From positions 1 through 25,338 of the forward strand of contig JBBIMP010000058.1 of NCBI GenBank assembly GCA_037444305.1: 25,338 nucleotides of DNA, written 5' to 3'. Origin of the DNA: JBBIMP01 sp037444305. Its GTDB lineage: Bacteria; Acidobacteriota; UBA6911. This document shows positions 1-6,843 of the stretch, piece after piece (within the stretch, counting starts at the first letter, position 1; every line of letters begins with the position of its first letter). A program made the translations under genes and the position numbers. The notes beneath the pieces were generated by a model that was not told where the DNA came from, did not search any database, and was given only the letters and a program-made list of their open reading frames with translations.

Positions 1-55
1 GCAGGAAGAACAGTACGGCCAGAAACAGGATAAAACCCGGCAGTGCTTTTTTCAT
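1..55 (-). CDS. Secreted or membrane protein, N-terminal fragment (cut by window edge)
   Basis: The reverse strand opens with ATG at 55 and reads MKKALPGFILFLAVLFFL, a lysine-rich start followed by a hydrophobic stretch. This looks like a signal peptide or first membrane segment. A GAGGA ribosome binding site lies 7 bases upstream of the ATG, at 63-67. Only 18 codons are inside the window, so the product cannot be named. Its promoter should lie in the 56-250 gap. Confidence 0.6.
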   Translation of the reverse strand, partial: MKKALPGFILFLAVLFFL

Positions 56-192
56 ACAGTATTCCTCGCTTTATCGGAGTATTTTCTTGTTTCTTGGTCT
101 TCAGTTGCGTAGCTGAAGTGCGGAATAAGTTCCAAAGCAAATATGCCCTGATAAGCAACCCTTCGCCGAATGGCGTTTGGGTCATCCTGACA

Positions 193-224
193 TATGATTA
201 TGCACGGCTATGATTATGCACGGC
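193..224. repeat. Tandem duplication of a 16-bp unit
   Basis: The unit TATGATTATGCACGGC occurs twice back to back, at 193-208 and 209-224, with no mismatch. It is probably a recent slippage duplication in non-coding DNA. Two copies are too few to call a longer array. Confidence 0.85.
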
Positions 225-257
225 GATGAATGTCAAGCAAGGACGTGCCAACTCAGT

Positions 258-303
258 GCTTTCTCCCCCTTGTGGGAGAAGGTCATGATGAGGGGGTGAA
301 AGC
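258..303. repeat. REP-like palindromic element
   Basis: An outer inverted repeat pairs GCTTTCTCCCCCT (258-270) with AGGGGGTGAAAGC (291-303), 12 of 13 positions. A competing inner stem pairs TTCTCCC (261-267) with GGGAGAA (274-280). This 'CTCCC...GGGAGA...GATGAGGGGG' layout resembles extragenic palindromes seen in many bacterial genomes. It may also act as a terminator for the leftward M20 gene that ends at 493. Function is inferred only. Confidence 0.6.
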
Positions 304-492
304 GTCGCCGCCGGCCCCGCCTCGGCCGTTCCGCATTCCGTTGACTCTTATCGGCAAACGGAAACACCAACCTGAGGAATGATCTGCCCATCCGCGGAAA
401 TGCTCCACATGCCGGAAACATGCGCAGGTCGGCAGTACTGTTGAGCCTCGGGCAAGCTTCCCGTGCCTTCCAGCGCAACGCCGTCCGCGTCC

Positions 493-1899
493 CTATCGGC
501 GAAAGTGATCGGCCAGCACCCGGGCAACGCAGCAGGTCAGCTTCTTTCCGGTCGGGATATCCAGGAACTCGTTGGGGCCGTGAGCATTCGACTGTGGCCC
601 CAGAACTCCCGTGATGAGAAATTCAGCGGCCGGATATTTCCCTCCCAGCATGGCCATGAACGGGATCGTTCCCCCTTCGCCCATGTAGGCCGGCGGCGCG
701 CCGAAAAAGTCGGTCGACGCCCTGTCCAGAGACTCTCCGAGCCAGGAAGTAAGTTCCGGCGCATTCCATCCCGAAGCGGAATGCTCCGGCTCAAACCGCA
801 CCTTTGCCCCGTAAGGCGGATCCTTCTCCAACACTTCCTTCAGCCGTTTGGCCGCCGCCACCGGATCGCAGGTCGGGGGCACCCGCATCGATATCTTGGC
901 GGCGGTCAGGGGACGGAGCACATTCCCCGCATCCTGGATCGCAGGCAGACCGGACGCTCCGGTGATGGCAAGGGCCGGGCGCCACGTGCGGTTCAGGATG
1001 AGCTGCTGCAGATCATCGCTGACCGGTTTCATTCCCTTGACGAAGGGAAACTTGGCATATACGTCCCGGCCCAGTATTTTTGCAGCGTTCTCGGCTTGCT
1101 CCCTTCGCTGGCCGGGGATTTCCACATGAAGTTCCGGGACCAGCACCTCGCCCGTCATGTCGTTTTCGATCCTGCTGAGCAGCTGCCGCAGGATGCGGAA
1201 GCTGGACGCCACGATGCCGCTCGCGTCTCCCGAGTGAACGCCCTCGCTGAGCACCTCGACGTGCAGCGATCCGGCCACGAGGCCCCGGAGCGATGTTGTG
1301 CACCAGAGCTGCTCATAGTTGCCGCAGCCGGAATCAAGGCAGATGATCAGGCTCGGACTTCCGATGCGGTCCGACAGCGCCTCGATGTAATGGGGCAGAT
1401 CGAAGCTCCCGCTTTCCTCGCAGGCCTCGACCAGCACGACGCAGCGCGCGCGCCGGGCTTTCTGCGCGTCCGCGGCCATGATCGCGGCGAGCGAAGCGTA
1501 AGCGGCATAGCCGTCATCGGCTCCCCCTCGGCCATAAAGCCTGTTGCCCTCGACCACAGGCTCCCAGGGACCAAGGCCCTCGCGCCAGCCGGCCATCTCC
1601 GGCTGCTTGTCCAGGTGGCCATACATGAGCACGCAGTCCTTCGAAGCGCCCGGGATATCGATGAAGATCACCGGGGTGCGCCCCTCCAGGCGGACCGTCT
1701 CCACGGACATGCCCGGAATCGGCTGCTCCCGGCACCAGCCCTCGATGAGTGCGGCGGCCGTGTCGATGTGGCCGTTCTTTTTCCACTGGGCGTCAAAGCC
1801 GGGCGATTTGGAAGGAATGCGGATGAACTCCTGCAGGCTCGGCAGAATCGAATCGGTCCATGTCCTGTCGACAAATTCCCATGTGCTTTTGCGGTCCAT
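493..1899 (-). CDS. M20 family metallopeptidase (CNDP2-like dipeptidase)
   Basis: A 468-residue di-zinc peptidase of the M20 family, probably cytosolic because no signal peptide is present. The active-site set is complete and lines up with human CNDP2: H95 and D97 in YGHLD, bridging D128 in GRGGADDG, catalytic E161 followed by ligand E162, D189, and C-terminal H440 in NAHGPNEF. H222 in VHSGD sits in the lid (dimer) domain where the partner-supplied histidine is expected. Length matches the 460-480 residues usual for this branch. The start is chosen by a strong GGAGGA site just upstream, and a good promoter lies at 1924-1952. The likely reaction is hydrolysis of dipeptides or short peptides; the exact substrate is unknown. 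It is transcribed alone, 75 bases downstream of the DoxX gene end. Confidence 0.93.
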   Translation of the reverse strand: MDRKSTWEFVDRTWTDSILPSLQEFIRIPSKSPGFDAQWKKNGHIDTAAALIEGWCREQPIPGMSVETVRLEGRTPVIFIDIPGASKDCVLMYGHLDKQPEMAGWREGLGPWEPVVEGNRLYGRGGADDGYAAYASLAAIMAADAQKARRARCVVLVEACEESGSFDLPHYIEALSDRIGSPSLIICLDSGCGNYEQLWCTTSLRGLVAGSLHVEVLSEGVHSGDASGIVASSFRILRQLLSRIENDMTGEVLVPELHVEIPGQRREQAENAAKILGRDVYAKFPFVKGMKPVSDDLQQLILNRTWRPALAITGASGLPAIQDAGNVLRPLTAAKISMRVPPTCDPVAAAKRLKEVLEKDPPYGAKVRFEPEHSASGWNAPELTSWLGESLDRASTDFFGAPPAYMGEGGTIPFMAMLGGKYPAAEFLITGVLGPQSNAHGPNEFLDIPTGKKLTCCVARVLADHFRR

Positions 1900-1923
1900 A
1901 GCTCCTCCGGATATATAGAGAGG

Positions 1924-1952
1924 ACTATAGGGCAGCGCCCATGGAGTGGCAA
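1924..1952 (-). promoter_or_regulatory. Sigma70-type promoter of the M20 peptidase gene
   Basis: On the reverse strand TTGCCA (1952-1947) and TATAGT (1929-1924) are separated by exactly 17 bases. Transcription would start near 1917, leaving a short leader that holds the GGAGGA site before the ATG at 1899. The match is five of six bases at each hexamer. Confidence 0.7.
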
Positions 1953-1974
1953 CCGCAATGCACCGCTTCCGGGA

Positions 1975-2358
1975 TTATTTCCGGAAGTGCTTGTCTAGGG
2001 ACCACTTGTCCGGCGGATGGGCGGCCATGAACAGGAACACCCAGGCGTAGATCGCCGCCAGTTCCCCCCCGTTGGCGATCGGCAGCAGGCCGTTCGGGGC
2101 ATGATACAAGAAGTAGGCAGCCGCCATCTGGCCGCTGCAGAGGAAGGCGGCCCAGCTCGCGAACAGCCCGAACATCACCAGCAGTCCGCCGGCGAATTCA
2201 ATTACCCCGGCCGCACCCAAAAGGGAGAACAGCGGCTGGACCTGTCCTCCGAAGATGCCGAACAGCTTCTGCGCGCCATGGCAGAAAAACAGGAAACCCA
2301 CAGCGATTCTCGTCAGACTGAAAACCGGCTCCTGCAACTTGCCCAGGTGTTTGTGCAT
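1975..2358 (-). CDS. DoxX family membrane protein
   Basis: A 127-residue protein with about four membrane helices (roughly residues 14-32, 44-62, 68-88 and 98-114). It shows the DoxX-family pattern: an N-terminal RIAVGFLFFCHGAQKLFG segment and a GGLLVMFG segment in helix 2. Family members are small inner-membrane proteins linked to thiol or redox homeostasis, but the activity of this one cannot be read from sequence. The start is set by an AAAGGAGG site 7 bases before the ATG. It is divergent from the TetR gene with 166 bases between them. A GC-rich hairpin (GACCGGC at 2384-2390, GCCGGTC at 2401-2407) sits in its upstream region. Confidence 0.88.
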   Translation of the reverse strand: MHKHLGKLQEPVFSLTRIAVGFLFFCHGAQKLFGIFGGQVQPLFSLLGAAGVIEFAGGLLVMFGLFASWAAFLCSGQMAAAYFLYHAPNGLLPIANGGELAAIYAWVFLFMAAHPPDKWSLDKHFRK

Positions 2359-2383
2359 GACGTTGCCTCCTTTGCCGCATTAT

Positions 2384-2407
2384 GACCGGCCGCGGCCGCA
2401 GCCGGTC
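2384..2407. other. GC-rich hairpin upstream of the DoxX gene
   Basis: GACCGGC (2384-2390) and GCCGGTC (2401-2407) form a perfect 7-bp stem around a GC-rich 10-base loop. It sits in the divergent DoxX/TetR gap, just upstream of the DoxX ribosome binding site. There is no T-tract, so a terminator is unlikely; it could be an operator or a leader structure. Confidence 0.4.
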
Positions 2408-2486
2408 GAAGGGATCGTTGTTGGCCGCAAATTGCCCTCATTGTAGCAAAACACCCGGCCCGCAGAACAACGCGCCGCTTTTGTAC

Positions 2487-2526
2487 TTGACACATGCGTA
2501 CGTTTGTTTTAAACATACGTACGCAT
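2487..2526 (+). promoter_or_regulatory. Promoter and 33-bp palindromic operator of the TetR/efflux operon
   Basis: A consensus TTGACA lies at 2487-2492. Two bases later begins a palindrome spanning 2494-2526 and centred on 2510, in which 15 of 16 base pairs match (only 2504/2516 fails). The outer arms read ATGCGTACGT and ACGTACGCAT. The last bases of the right arm are the ATG start of the TetR gene (2525). A -10 at 17-bp spacing would be 2510-2515 (TAAACA), inside the palindrome and weak. Transcription would then start at or within a few bases of the ATG, and no Shine-Dalgarno site is present. The geometry fits TetR autorepression: a bound dimer would cover the -10 and the transcription start. 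Confidence 0.8.
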
Positions 2527-3166
2527 GAACAGCGAAACCAAGACACGAATACTGGACGCCGCGGAGAAGCTCTTCGCCGAAAACGGCTACAGCGCCACAT
2601 CCCTGAGGGCTATAACAGCAGCGGCCGGCGTCAATCTTGCCGCCGTCAACTATCACTTCGGGACCAAGGAAGGTCTCATCCACGCGGTGTTCGCGCGCAA
2701 GGTCGGCCCGATCAACGCCCAGCGCCTCGCTGCGCTCGGCGATCTCGAAAGGAAGGCCGGACGGAGGCCCCTGCCGCTGGATGCGATCGTTCGCTCGCTC
2801 GTGGGGCCGATGCTGCGCGCCGTCCAGAATCCGGAAGGCAGCGCCGCCTTCCGCACGCTCCTCGGCCGGGCCTATTCAGAGCCGGTCCTCTGGATCACCT
2901 TCGCCCGCGAGTTCGAGGAGGTCGTCGGCCGCTTCACGGCCGCCCTGGCCAGGGCGTTGCCCCATCTGCCCCGAACCGAGATCTTCTGGAGGCTGCACTT
3001 TTCCATCGGCGCGACGGCTCACACTCTGGCCGCCGCGCCGATGCTGCAGCGGATGTCGGGCGGCCTGTGCGGTCACGCCGGAGTGGAGGCCGAAATCGAC
3101 CGCCTGGTGGCTTTCATCGTTCCGGGGCTGAAGGCTCCGCCTCCCCCGGCCGGGACACGATCATGA
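2525..3166 (+). CDS. TetR family transcriptional repressor of the efflux operon
   Basis: A 213-residue regulator. Residues 6-52 form the TetR helix-turn-helix: ILDAAEKLFAENGYSATS, then the recognition helix region AAGVNLAAVNYHFGTKEGL. The remainder is a helical ligand-binding domain containing a RLHFSIGATAHTL segment. By position it corresponds to CecR (YbiH), the TetR gene that heads the E. coli ybhGFSR operon. Family placement of its C-terminal domain was not tested. The start ATG overlaps the operator palindrome and has no ribosome binding site, so translation is probably leaderless. The stop overlaps the next start (ATGA at 3163-3166), so the pump genes are translationally coupled to their regulator. 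Predicted role: derepress the pump when it binds a substrate-like ligand. Confidence 0.92.
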   Translation: MNSETKTRILDAAEKLFAENGYSATSLRAITAAAGVNLAAVNYHFGTKEGLIHAVFARKVGPINAQRLAALGDLERKAGRRPLPLDAIVRSLVGPMLRAVQNPEGSAAFRTLLGRAYSEPVLWITFAREFEEVVGRFTAALARALPHLPRTEIFWRLHFSIGATAHTLAAAPMLQRMSGGLCGHAGVEAEIDRLVAFIVPGLKAPPPPAGTRS

Positions 3167-4527
3167 ACACGAAACGGCTTTCGCTTTTGACGCTGGTTGC
3201 GCTGCTGGCGCTCGCGCCGCAGTCCCCCTCCCAGTCGGCGGCTGCGCCCACGCCGCCCTCGAACGTCCTCACCCTGAGCCTGGCCCGCGCCCTGGCGATT
3301 GCGCTGGGCAGGGACGGCAACCGCCAGGCGGCGCTGGCCGAGGAGAGGATCGTGGAAGCCCGGGCAAAGTCGTCGCTGGCCCGCGCGGCGCTCCTGCCCC
3401 ACCTCGAAAGCTCGGTCGGACAGCAGAGCGTGACGCGCAACCTCGAGGCTCTCGGGATCCGGATTCCCGTGCCCGGCACCCCGTTCACGCTGCCGCCGCT
3501 GGCAGGCCCCTTCAACGTCTTCGATGCGCGCCTCACGGTCAGCCAGGCCTTGTTCCACCTCGGGTCCACCCGCCGGTTCCAGGCCTCCCGGACCGGCGTC
3601 AGTCTTTCCGAGGCCGAAAGCGAGGCCGCGCGCGACAGGGTCCGGGACGAGGTGGCCCGGGCCTATCTGGGCACCCTCCGCTTCGAGGCGACGCTGGCAG
3701 CCGCCCGCGCGGACCTCGAACTCTCGGAGGCGCTGCTGGAGCTGGCACGCAGCCAGAAGGAGGCCGGCACCGGAACGGGCATCGAGATCACGCGGGCGCG
3801 CGCGCGCCTGGCCTACGACCGGCAGCGCCTGGTCGCGGCCGAAAACGACCTGAAGCGTTCGCACCTGCAGCTCCTGCGGTTGCTGGGGGCGGACCTGGGC
3901 GCTGCCCTCGCGCTGACCGACAATCTCTCGTTCTCGCCCCTCGCGCCGCCGCCCGCCGAAGAGGCCGTCCTTGCCGCCCTCGAAAACCGGGCCGACTGGA
4001 CGGCGCAGCAGCTGCGGGAGAAGGGAGCCCGCCAGGGCTACGGCGCCGCAGCCGCCGACCGCACTCCCTCCGTGGCCCTGTTTGCCGATTACGGCAGCAT
4101 CGGCCCCGGCATCGGCAACGCCATTCCGACCCGGACCTACGGGATTGCCGTGCGCATCCCGCTGTTCGACGGCGGCAGGCTAGATGCATTGCGGGCCGAG
4201 GGCGCCTCCCGGCTGCGCCAGGAATCGATCCGAACCCAGGAACTGCGCTCCGTCATCGAGCTGGAGGTGCGCGTTGCGCTCCACAACCTGGAGGCGGCGG
4301 CCGAACAGGTGGCCGCCGCACGCGACGGACTGAGCCTGGCCGAGAGCGAGCTGGCGCAGGCGCGCCGGCGGCTCGAGGCCGGCGTCGGCATAGGACTGGA
4401 GGTCACCGACGCGCAGTCGCGCCTTGAGCGCGCGCGGGAGAATTGGATTGCCGCCCTTTACGGTCATCGCCTCGCCGTCATCGAGTTGGGTACGGCAACC
4501 GGCACCATTCGGCAGGTTGTACAATAG
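3163..4527 (+). CDS. TolC-like outer membrane efflux protein
   Basis: A 454-residue outer membrane factor. Residues 1-27 are a signal peptide (MNTKRLSLLTLVALLALA). Two outer-membrane-efflux repeats follow, each with long alanine- and arginine-rich helices. Matching turn motifs occur as TGTGIEITRARARL near residue 208 and GVGIGLEVTDAQSRL near residue 408. The segment YGIAVRIPLFDGGR near residue 325 is the typical outer-membrane beta-strand of the second repeat. The length is normal for the family. The start overlaps the TetR stop by ATGA. It should form the trimeric channel that completes the pump across the outer membrane, docking on the adaptor encoded next. E. coli ybhGFSR lacks such a gene, so its inclusion here makes the operon self-sufficient. 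Confidence 0.93.
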   Translation: MNTKRLSLLTLVALLALAPQSPSQSAAAPTPPSNVLTLSLARALAIALGRDGNRQAALAEERIVEARAKSSLARAALLPHLESSVGQQSVTRNLEALGIRIPVPGTPFTLPPLAGPFNVFDARLTVSQALFHLGSTRRFQASRTGVSLSEAESEAARDRVRDEVARAYLGTLRFEATLAAARADLELSEALLELARSQKEAGTGTGIEITRARARLAYDRQRLVAAENDLKRSHLQLLRLLGADLGAALALTDNLSFSPLAPPPAEEAVLAALENRADWTAQQLREKGARQGYGAAAADRTPSVALFADYGSIGPGIGNAIPTRTYGIAVRIPLFDGGRLDALRAEGASRLRQESIRTQELRSVIELEVRVALHNLEAAAEQVAAARDGLSLAESELAQARRRLEAGVGIGLEVTDAQSRLERARENWIAALYGHRLAVIELGTATGTIRQVVQ

Positions 4528-4574
4528 CGGCTCGGCGCGCCTCTGCCGATTCCGCAGGGATCCGGAGATATCAC

Positions 4575-5747
4575 ATGAAAAAAACAATGATCGTGATTGC
4601 CGTCATTGTCGCGTGTGCCGCCGTGGCTTCTTGCGGCGCATGGCGCGGCAGCGAGCTTCAGCAGGTTGCGATCAGCGGAAATGTGGAGTTAACGCAGGTA
4701 AACGTCGCTTTCAAGATCCCGGGAAAGATAGCCGAACTCCTTGTGGAGGAAGGATCGCCGGTGCAGCAGGGGTCCGTGCTGGCGCGTCTCGATTCCGCCC
4801 AACTGCGGGAGCAGCTCAACAGGGATCAGGCGGCGTTGGCGGCAACCGAGTCGTTGGTGCCGCAGCTCGAAACGGCCATTGCGCACCGCCGGGCCATCAT
4901 CGCCGCCGAAGTGGAACTGCGCGAAGCCGAGGTCCGGCAGGCGGAAGCCCGGCTGAGTGAACTCAGTTCGGGCTTCCGCCCCGAGGAGATTCTGGCGGCC
5001 GAGGCAGCTGTCGGCGAGGGAAAGAGCCGGCACGAACAGGCTCTGAGAGACTGGGAGCGAGCGCAGGTGCTCTACCGCAACGATGACATATCCACCGCCC
5101 AGCATGACCAATACAAGGCCAGACATGAAGGCGCACTGGCAGTTCTCCAGCAGCTTGAACAGAGGCTCGCACTTGCGCGCGAGGGCCCGCGCAAGGAGGA
5201 GATCGCAGCCGCCCGCGCCCGCCTGGACCAGGCGCTGGCCGGACTGAAACTGGCCCGCGCCGCCAACCTCGACCTGAAGCGGCTGGAACAGGAACTCCGG
5301 ACCAGGCATGCCGAGGTGGAAAGAGCGAAGGCGCAAGTGGCGATCGTCAAAACCCAATTGGAGGACACCGTGGTCACCTCGCCGGTAAGCGGCATCGTCC
5401 TGGTGAAAAGCGCGGAGGCAGGCGAGATTGTTGCCGCAGGCACAGCCATCGCGTCGATCGGCAACCTGGACCGCCCCTGGTTGCGCGGTTACGTCAGCGA
5501 AACCGACCTCGGCAGGGTGAAGCTGGGAGACACCGTGAGGGTTACTACCGACTCGTTCCCGGGCAAATCCTACAAGGGGCGGATTTCCTTCATCGCCTCC
5601 GAAGCTGAATTCACTCCCAAGCAGATACAGACCTCGGAGGAGCGGGTGAAGCTCGTCTACCGCATCAAGGTCGAGGTGGAAAATCCGGGACACGAACTGA
5701 AGCTCAACATGCCGGCCGACGCCGTGATCGAACTGAAGCCGCGGTAG
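4575..5747 (+). CDS. HlyD/YbhG-type membrane fusion protein, probable lipoprotein
   Basis: A 390-residue periplasmic adaptor. The N-terminus is a lipoprotein signal with the lipobox V17-A18-S19-C20, so Cys20 is probably lipidated and anchors the protein to the inner membrane. The first biotinyl-lipoyl half is near residues 32-72 (ISGNVELTQVNVAFKIPGKI). A long coiled-coil hairpin covers about 75-255, including SGFRPEEILAAEAAV and REGPRKEEIAAARARL, motifs typical of YbhG-like adaptors. The second lipoyl half and beta-barrel follow (VSGIVLVKSAEAGEIV, then WLRGYVSETDLGRVKLGD). It links the ABC permeases to the TolC-like protein. A GGAG site precedes the ATG by about 8 bases. The gap from the channel gene is 47 bases, so same-operon transcription is likely. 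Confidence 0.93.
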   Translation: MKKTMIVIAVIVACAAVASCGAWRGSELQQVAISGNVELTQVNVAFKIPGKIAELLVEEGSPVQQGSVLARLDSAQLREQLNRDQAALAATESLVPQLETAIAHRRAIIAAEVELREAEVRQAEARLSELSSGFRPEEILAAEAAVGEGKSRHEQALRDWERAQVLYRNDDISTAQHDQYKARHEGALAVLQQLEQRLALAREGPRKEEIAAARARLDQALAGLKLARAANLDLKRLEQELRTRHAEVERAKAQVAIVKTQLEDTVVTSPVSGIVLVKSAEAGEIVAAGTAIASIGNLDRPWLRGYVSETDLGRVKLGDTVRVTTDSFPGKSYKGRISFIASEAEFTPKQIQTSEERVKLVYRIKVEVENPGHELKLNMPADAVIELKPR

Positions 5748-5783
5748 CAGCGGACCACCGCGCTGCGGGCCATGTGCAAATGA

Positions 5784-5810
5784 TTCGTGAGATTCGTGCA
5801 ATTCGTGGCA
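5784..5810 (+). repeat. TTCGTG-type dispersed repeat inside the efflux operon
   Basis: A triplicated motif (TTCGTGAGA TTCGTGCAA TTCGTGGCA) lies in the 97-base gap between the adaptor and first ATPase genes. The same family recurs at 10833-10852, 14717-14743 (inverted) and 14839-14865. It is non-coding and probably a mobile or slippage-generated extragenic element. Confidence 0.7.
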
Positions 5811-5844
5811 GAGGTGGTTTTTTTCAAGCCCGGGCCCCAAGGAT

Positions 5845-6843
5845 ATGAGCACAACGCCTGAGCCGATCATCCGCACATCCGGTCTCACCCGCCGCTTCGG
5901 GAAGCTGACGGCGGTCGACCGCCTGGACCTCGAGATCGCCCCCGGCGAGATCTTCGGTCTCGTGGGCCCCGACGGCGCCGGCAAGACCACCGTTCTGCGG
6001 CTGCTCTGCGGCATGCTGGACCCCACCAACGGCGAGGCGTGGGTCGCAGGTTTCACCGTCCGCAGAGACCCGGCGGCCGTCAGGGACAGGATCGGCTACA
6101 TGGCCCAGCGCTTCGGCCTCTACCGCGACCTCACGGTCAGCGAAAACATGCGGTTTTACGCCGACCTCTTCGGCATCAGCCGCTCCGATTACGATTCCCA
6201 TTCCAGGGAACTCCTCGGCATGACCCGGATGGCGCCCTTCCGCGGGCGGCCCGCCGGCCAGCTGTCGGGCGGCATGAAGCAGAAACTGGCCCTGATGTGC
6301 ACGCTCCTGCACCGCCCCCGGATACTGCTGCTGGACGAGCCCACCAATGGCGTCGATCCGGTCTCCCGGCGCGACTTCTGGATCATTCTCTACCGCCTGG
6401 TCAAGTCCGGCCTGACGGTCGTGATCGCCACGGCCTACCTGGATGAAGCGGAGCGCTGCAGCCGGGTCGGCCTCCTGCACCGCGGCCGCCTCATCCGCTG
6501 CGAGCCGCCGGACCTGTTGAAGCGCGGTCTCCCGGACTGCTTCGAGGTCCTCAGTCCCGGGCCGCGCGAGGCCGCGGAAATCCTGCGGCACAGCCCTGGA
6601 GTTCTCAGCGTGGAACCCTCGGGCGCCTCGCTCCGCATGTTCCTCGCCCCGGAGGCGGGCGGCGCCGACCGGCTGAACAGTCTGCTGGCGGCCGGCGGCC
6701 TCCCTCCCGCGGAATTCCGGCCGGTGGAGCCTTCGCTGGAGGACGCTTTCATCGCCCTCATCCGGAAAGCGGACACGGCGGCGCCGACCGGCAGCGGCCC
6801 ACCGGGCGGAGAACCGGCCCCGGGGAATGGAGACCTGCCATGA
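5845..6843 (+). CDS. ABC transporter ATPase, YbhF N-half type (degenerate H-loop)
   Basis: A 332-residue nucleotide-binding protein. Walker A is GPDGAGKTT (41-49), the Q-loop is Q88 in YMAQRF, the signature is canonical LSGGMKQK (from 140), and Walker B is ILLLDEP with catalytic E165. The H-loop reads ATAYLDEAE, so the switch histidine is replaced by A197. The GPDGAGKTT Walker A and an H-loop without His also mark, from memory, the N-terminal half of E. coli YbhF, where the two ATPase domains are fused. Here the halves are separate genes. Residues 225-332 are a C-terminal extension. It pairs with the ATPase encoded next, whose start overlaps this stop (ATGA). The ribosome binding site is poor (AAGGA only 2 bases from ATG). 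Confidence 0.93.
   Translation: MSTTPEPIIRTSGLTRRFGKLTAVDRLDLEIAPGEIFGLVGPDGAGKTTVLRLLCGMLDPTNGEAWVAGFTVRRDPAAVRDRIGYMAQRFGLYRDLTVSENMRFYADLFGISRSDYDSHSRELLGMTRMAPFRGRPAGQLSGGMKQKLALMCTLLHRPRILLLDEPTNGVDPVSRRDFWIILYRLVKSGLTVVIATAYLDEAERCSRVGLLHRGRLIRCEPPDLLKRGLPDCFEVLSPGPREAAEILRHSPGVLSVEPSGASLRMFLAPEAGGADRLNSLLAAGGLPPAEFRPVEPSLEDAFIALIRKADTAAPTGSGPPGGEPAPGNGDLP

Larger units (their letters stand above)
56..492. other. Intergenic region with short repeats, no gene seen
   Basis: This 437-base gap lies between the leftward fragment and the 3' end of the leftward M20 peptidase gene. I see no convincing gene. It holds a small palindrome (CTTCAG at 99-104 against CTGAAG at 113-118), a tandem 16-bp duplication at 193-224 and a REP-like palindrome at 258-303. 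The palindrome at 99-118 sits about 45-65 bases upstream of the leftward gene and could be an operator. Reading frames inside the gap have no start context or recognisable protein. Confidence 0.6.

Noticed and set aside
463..1998. Long rightward open frame (511 codons) opposite the M20 gene
   Set aside because: It is antisense to a gene with a complete M20 active site, and its translation has no recognisable fold. GC-rich codon use leaves the opposite frame open.
4689..6056. Leftward open frame (455 codons) opposite the HlyD and ATPase genes
   Set aside because: Antisense to two genes with clear family motifs and crossing the intergenic repeat; no domain seen.
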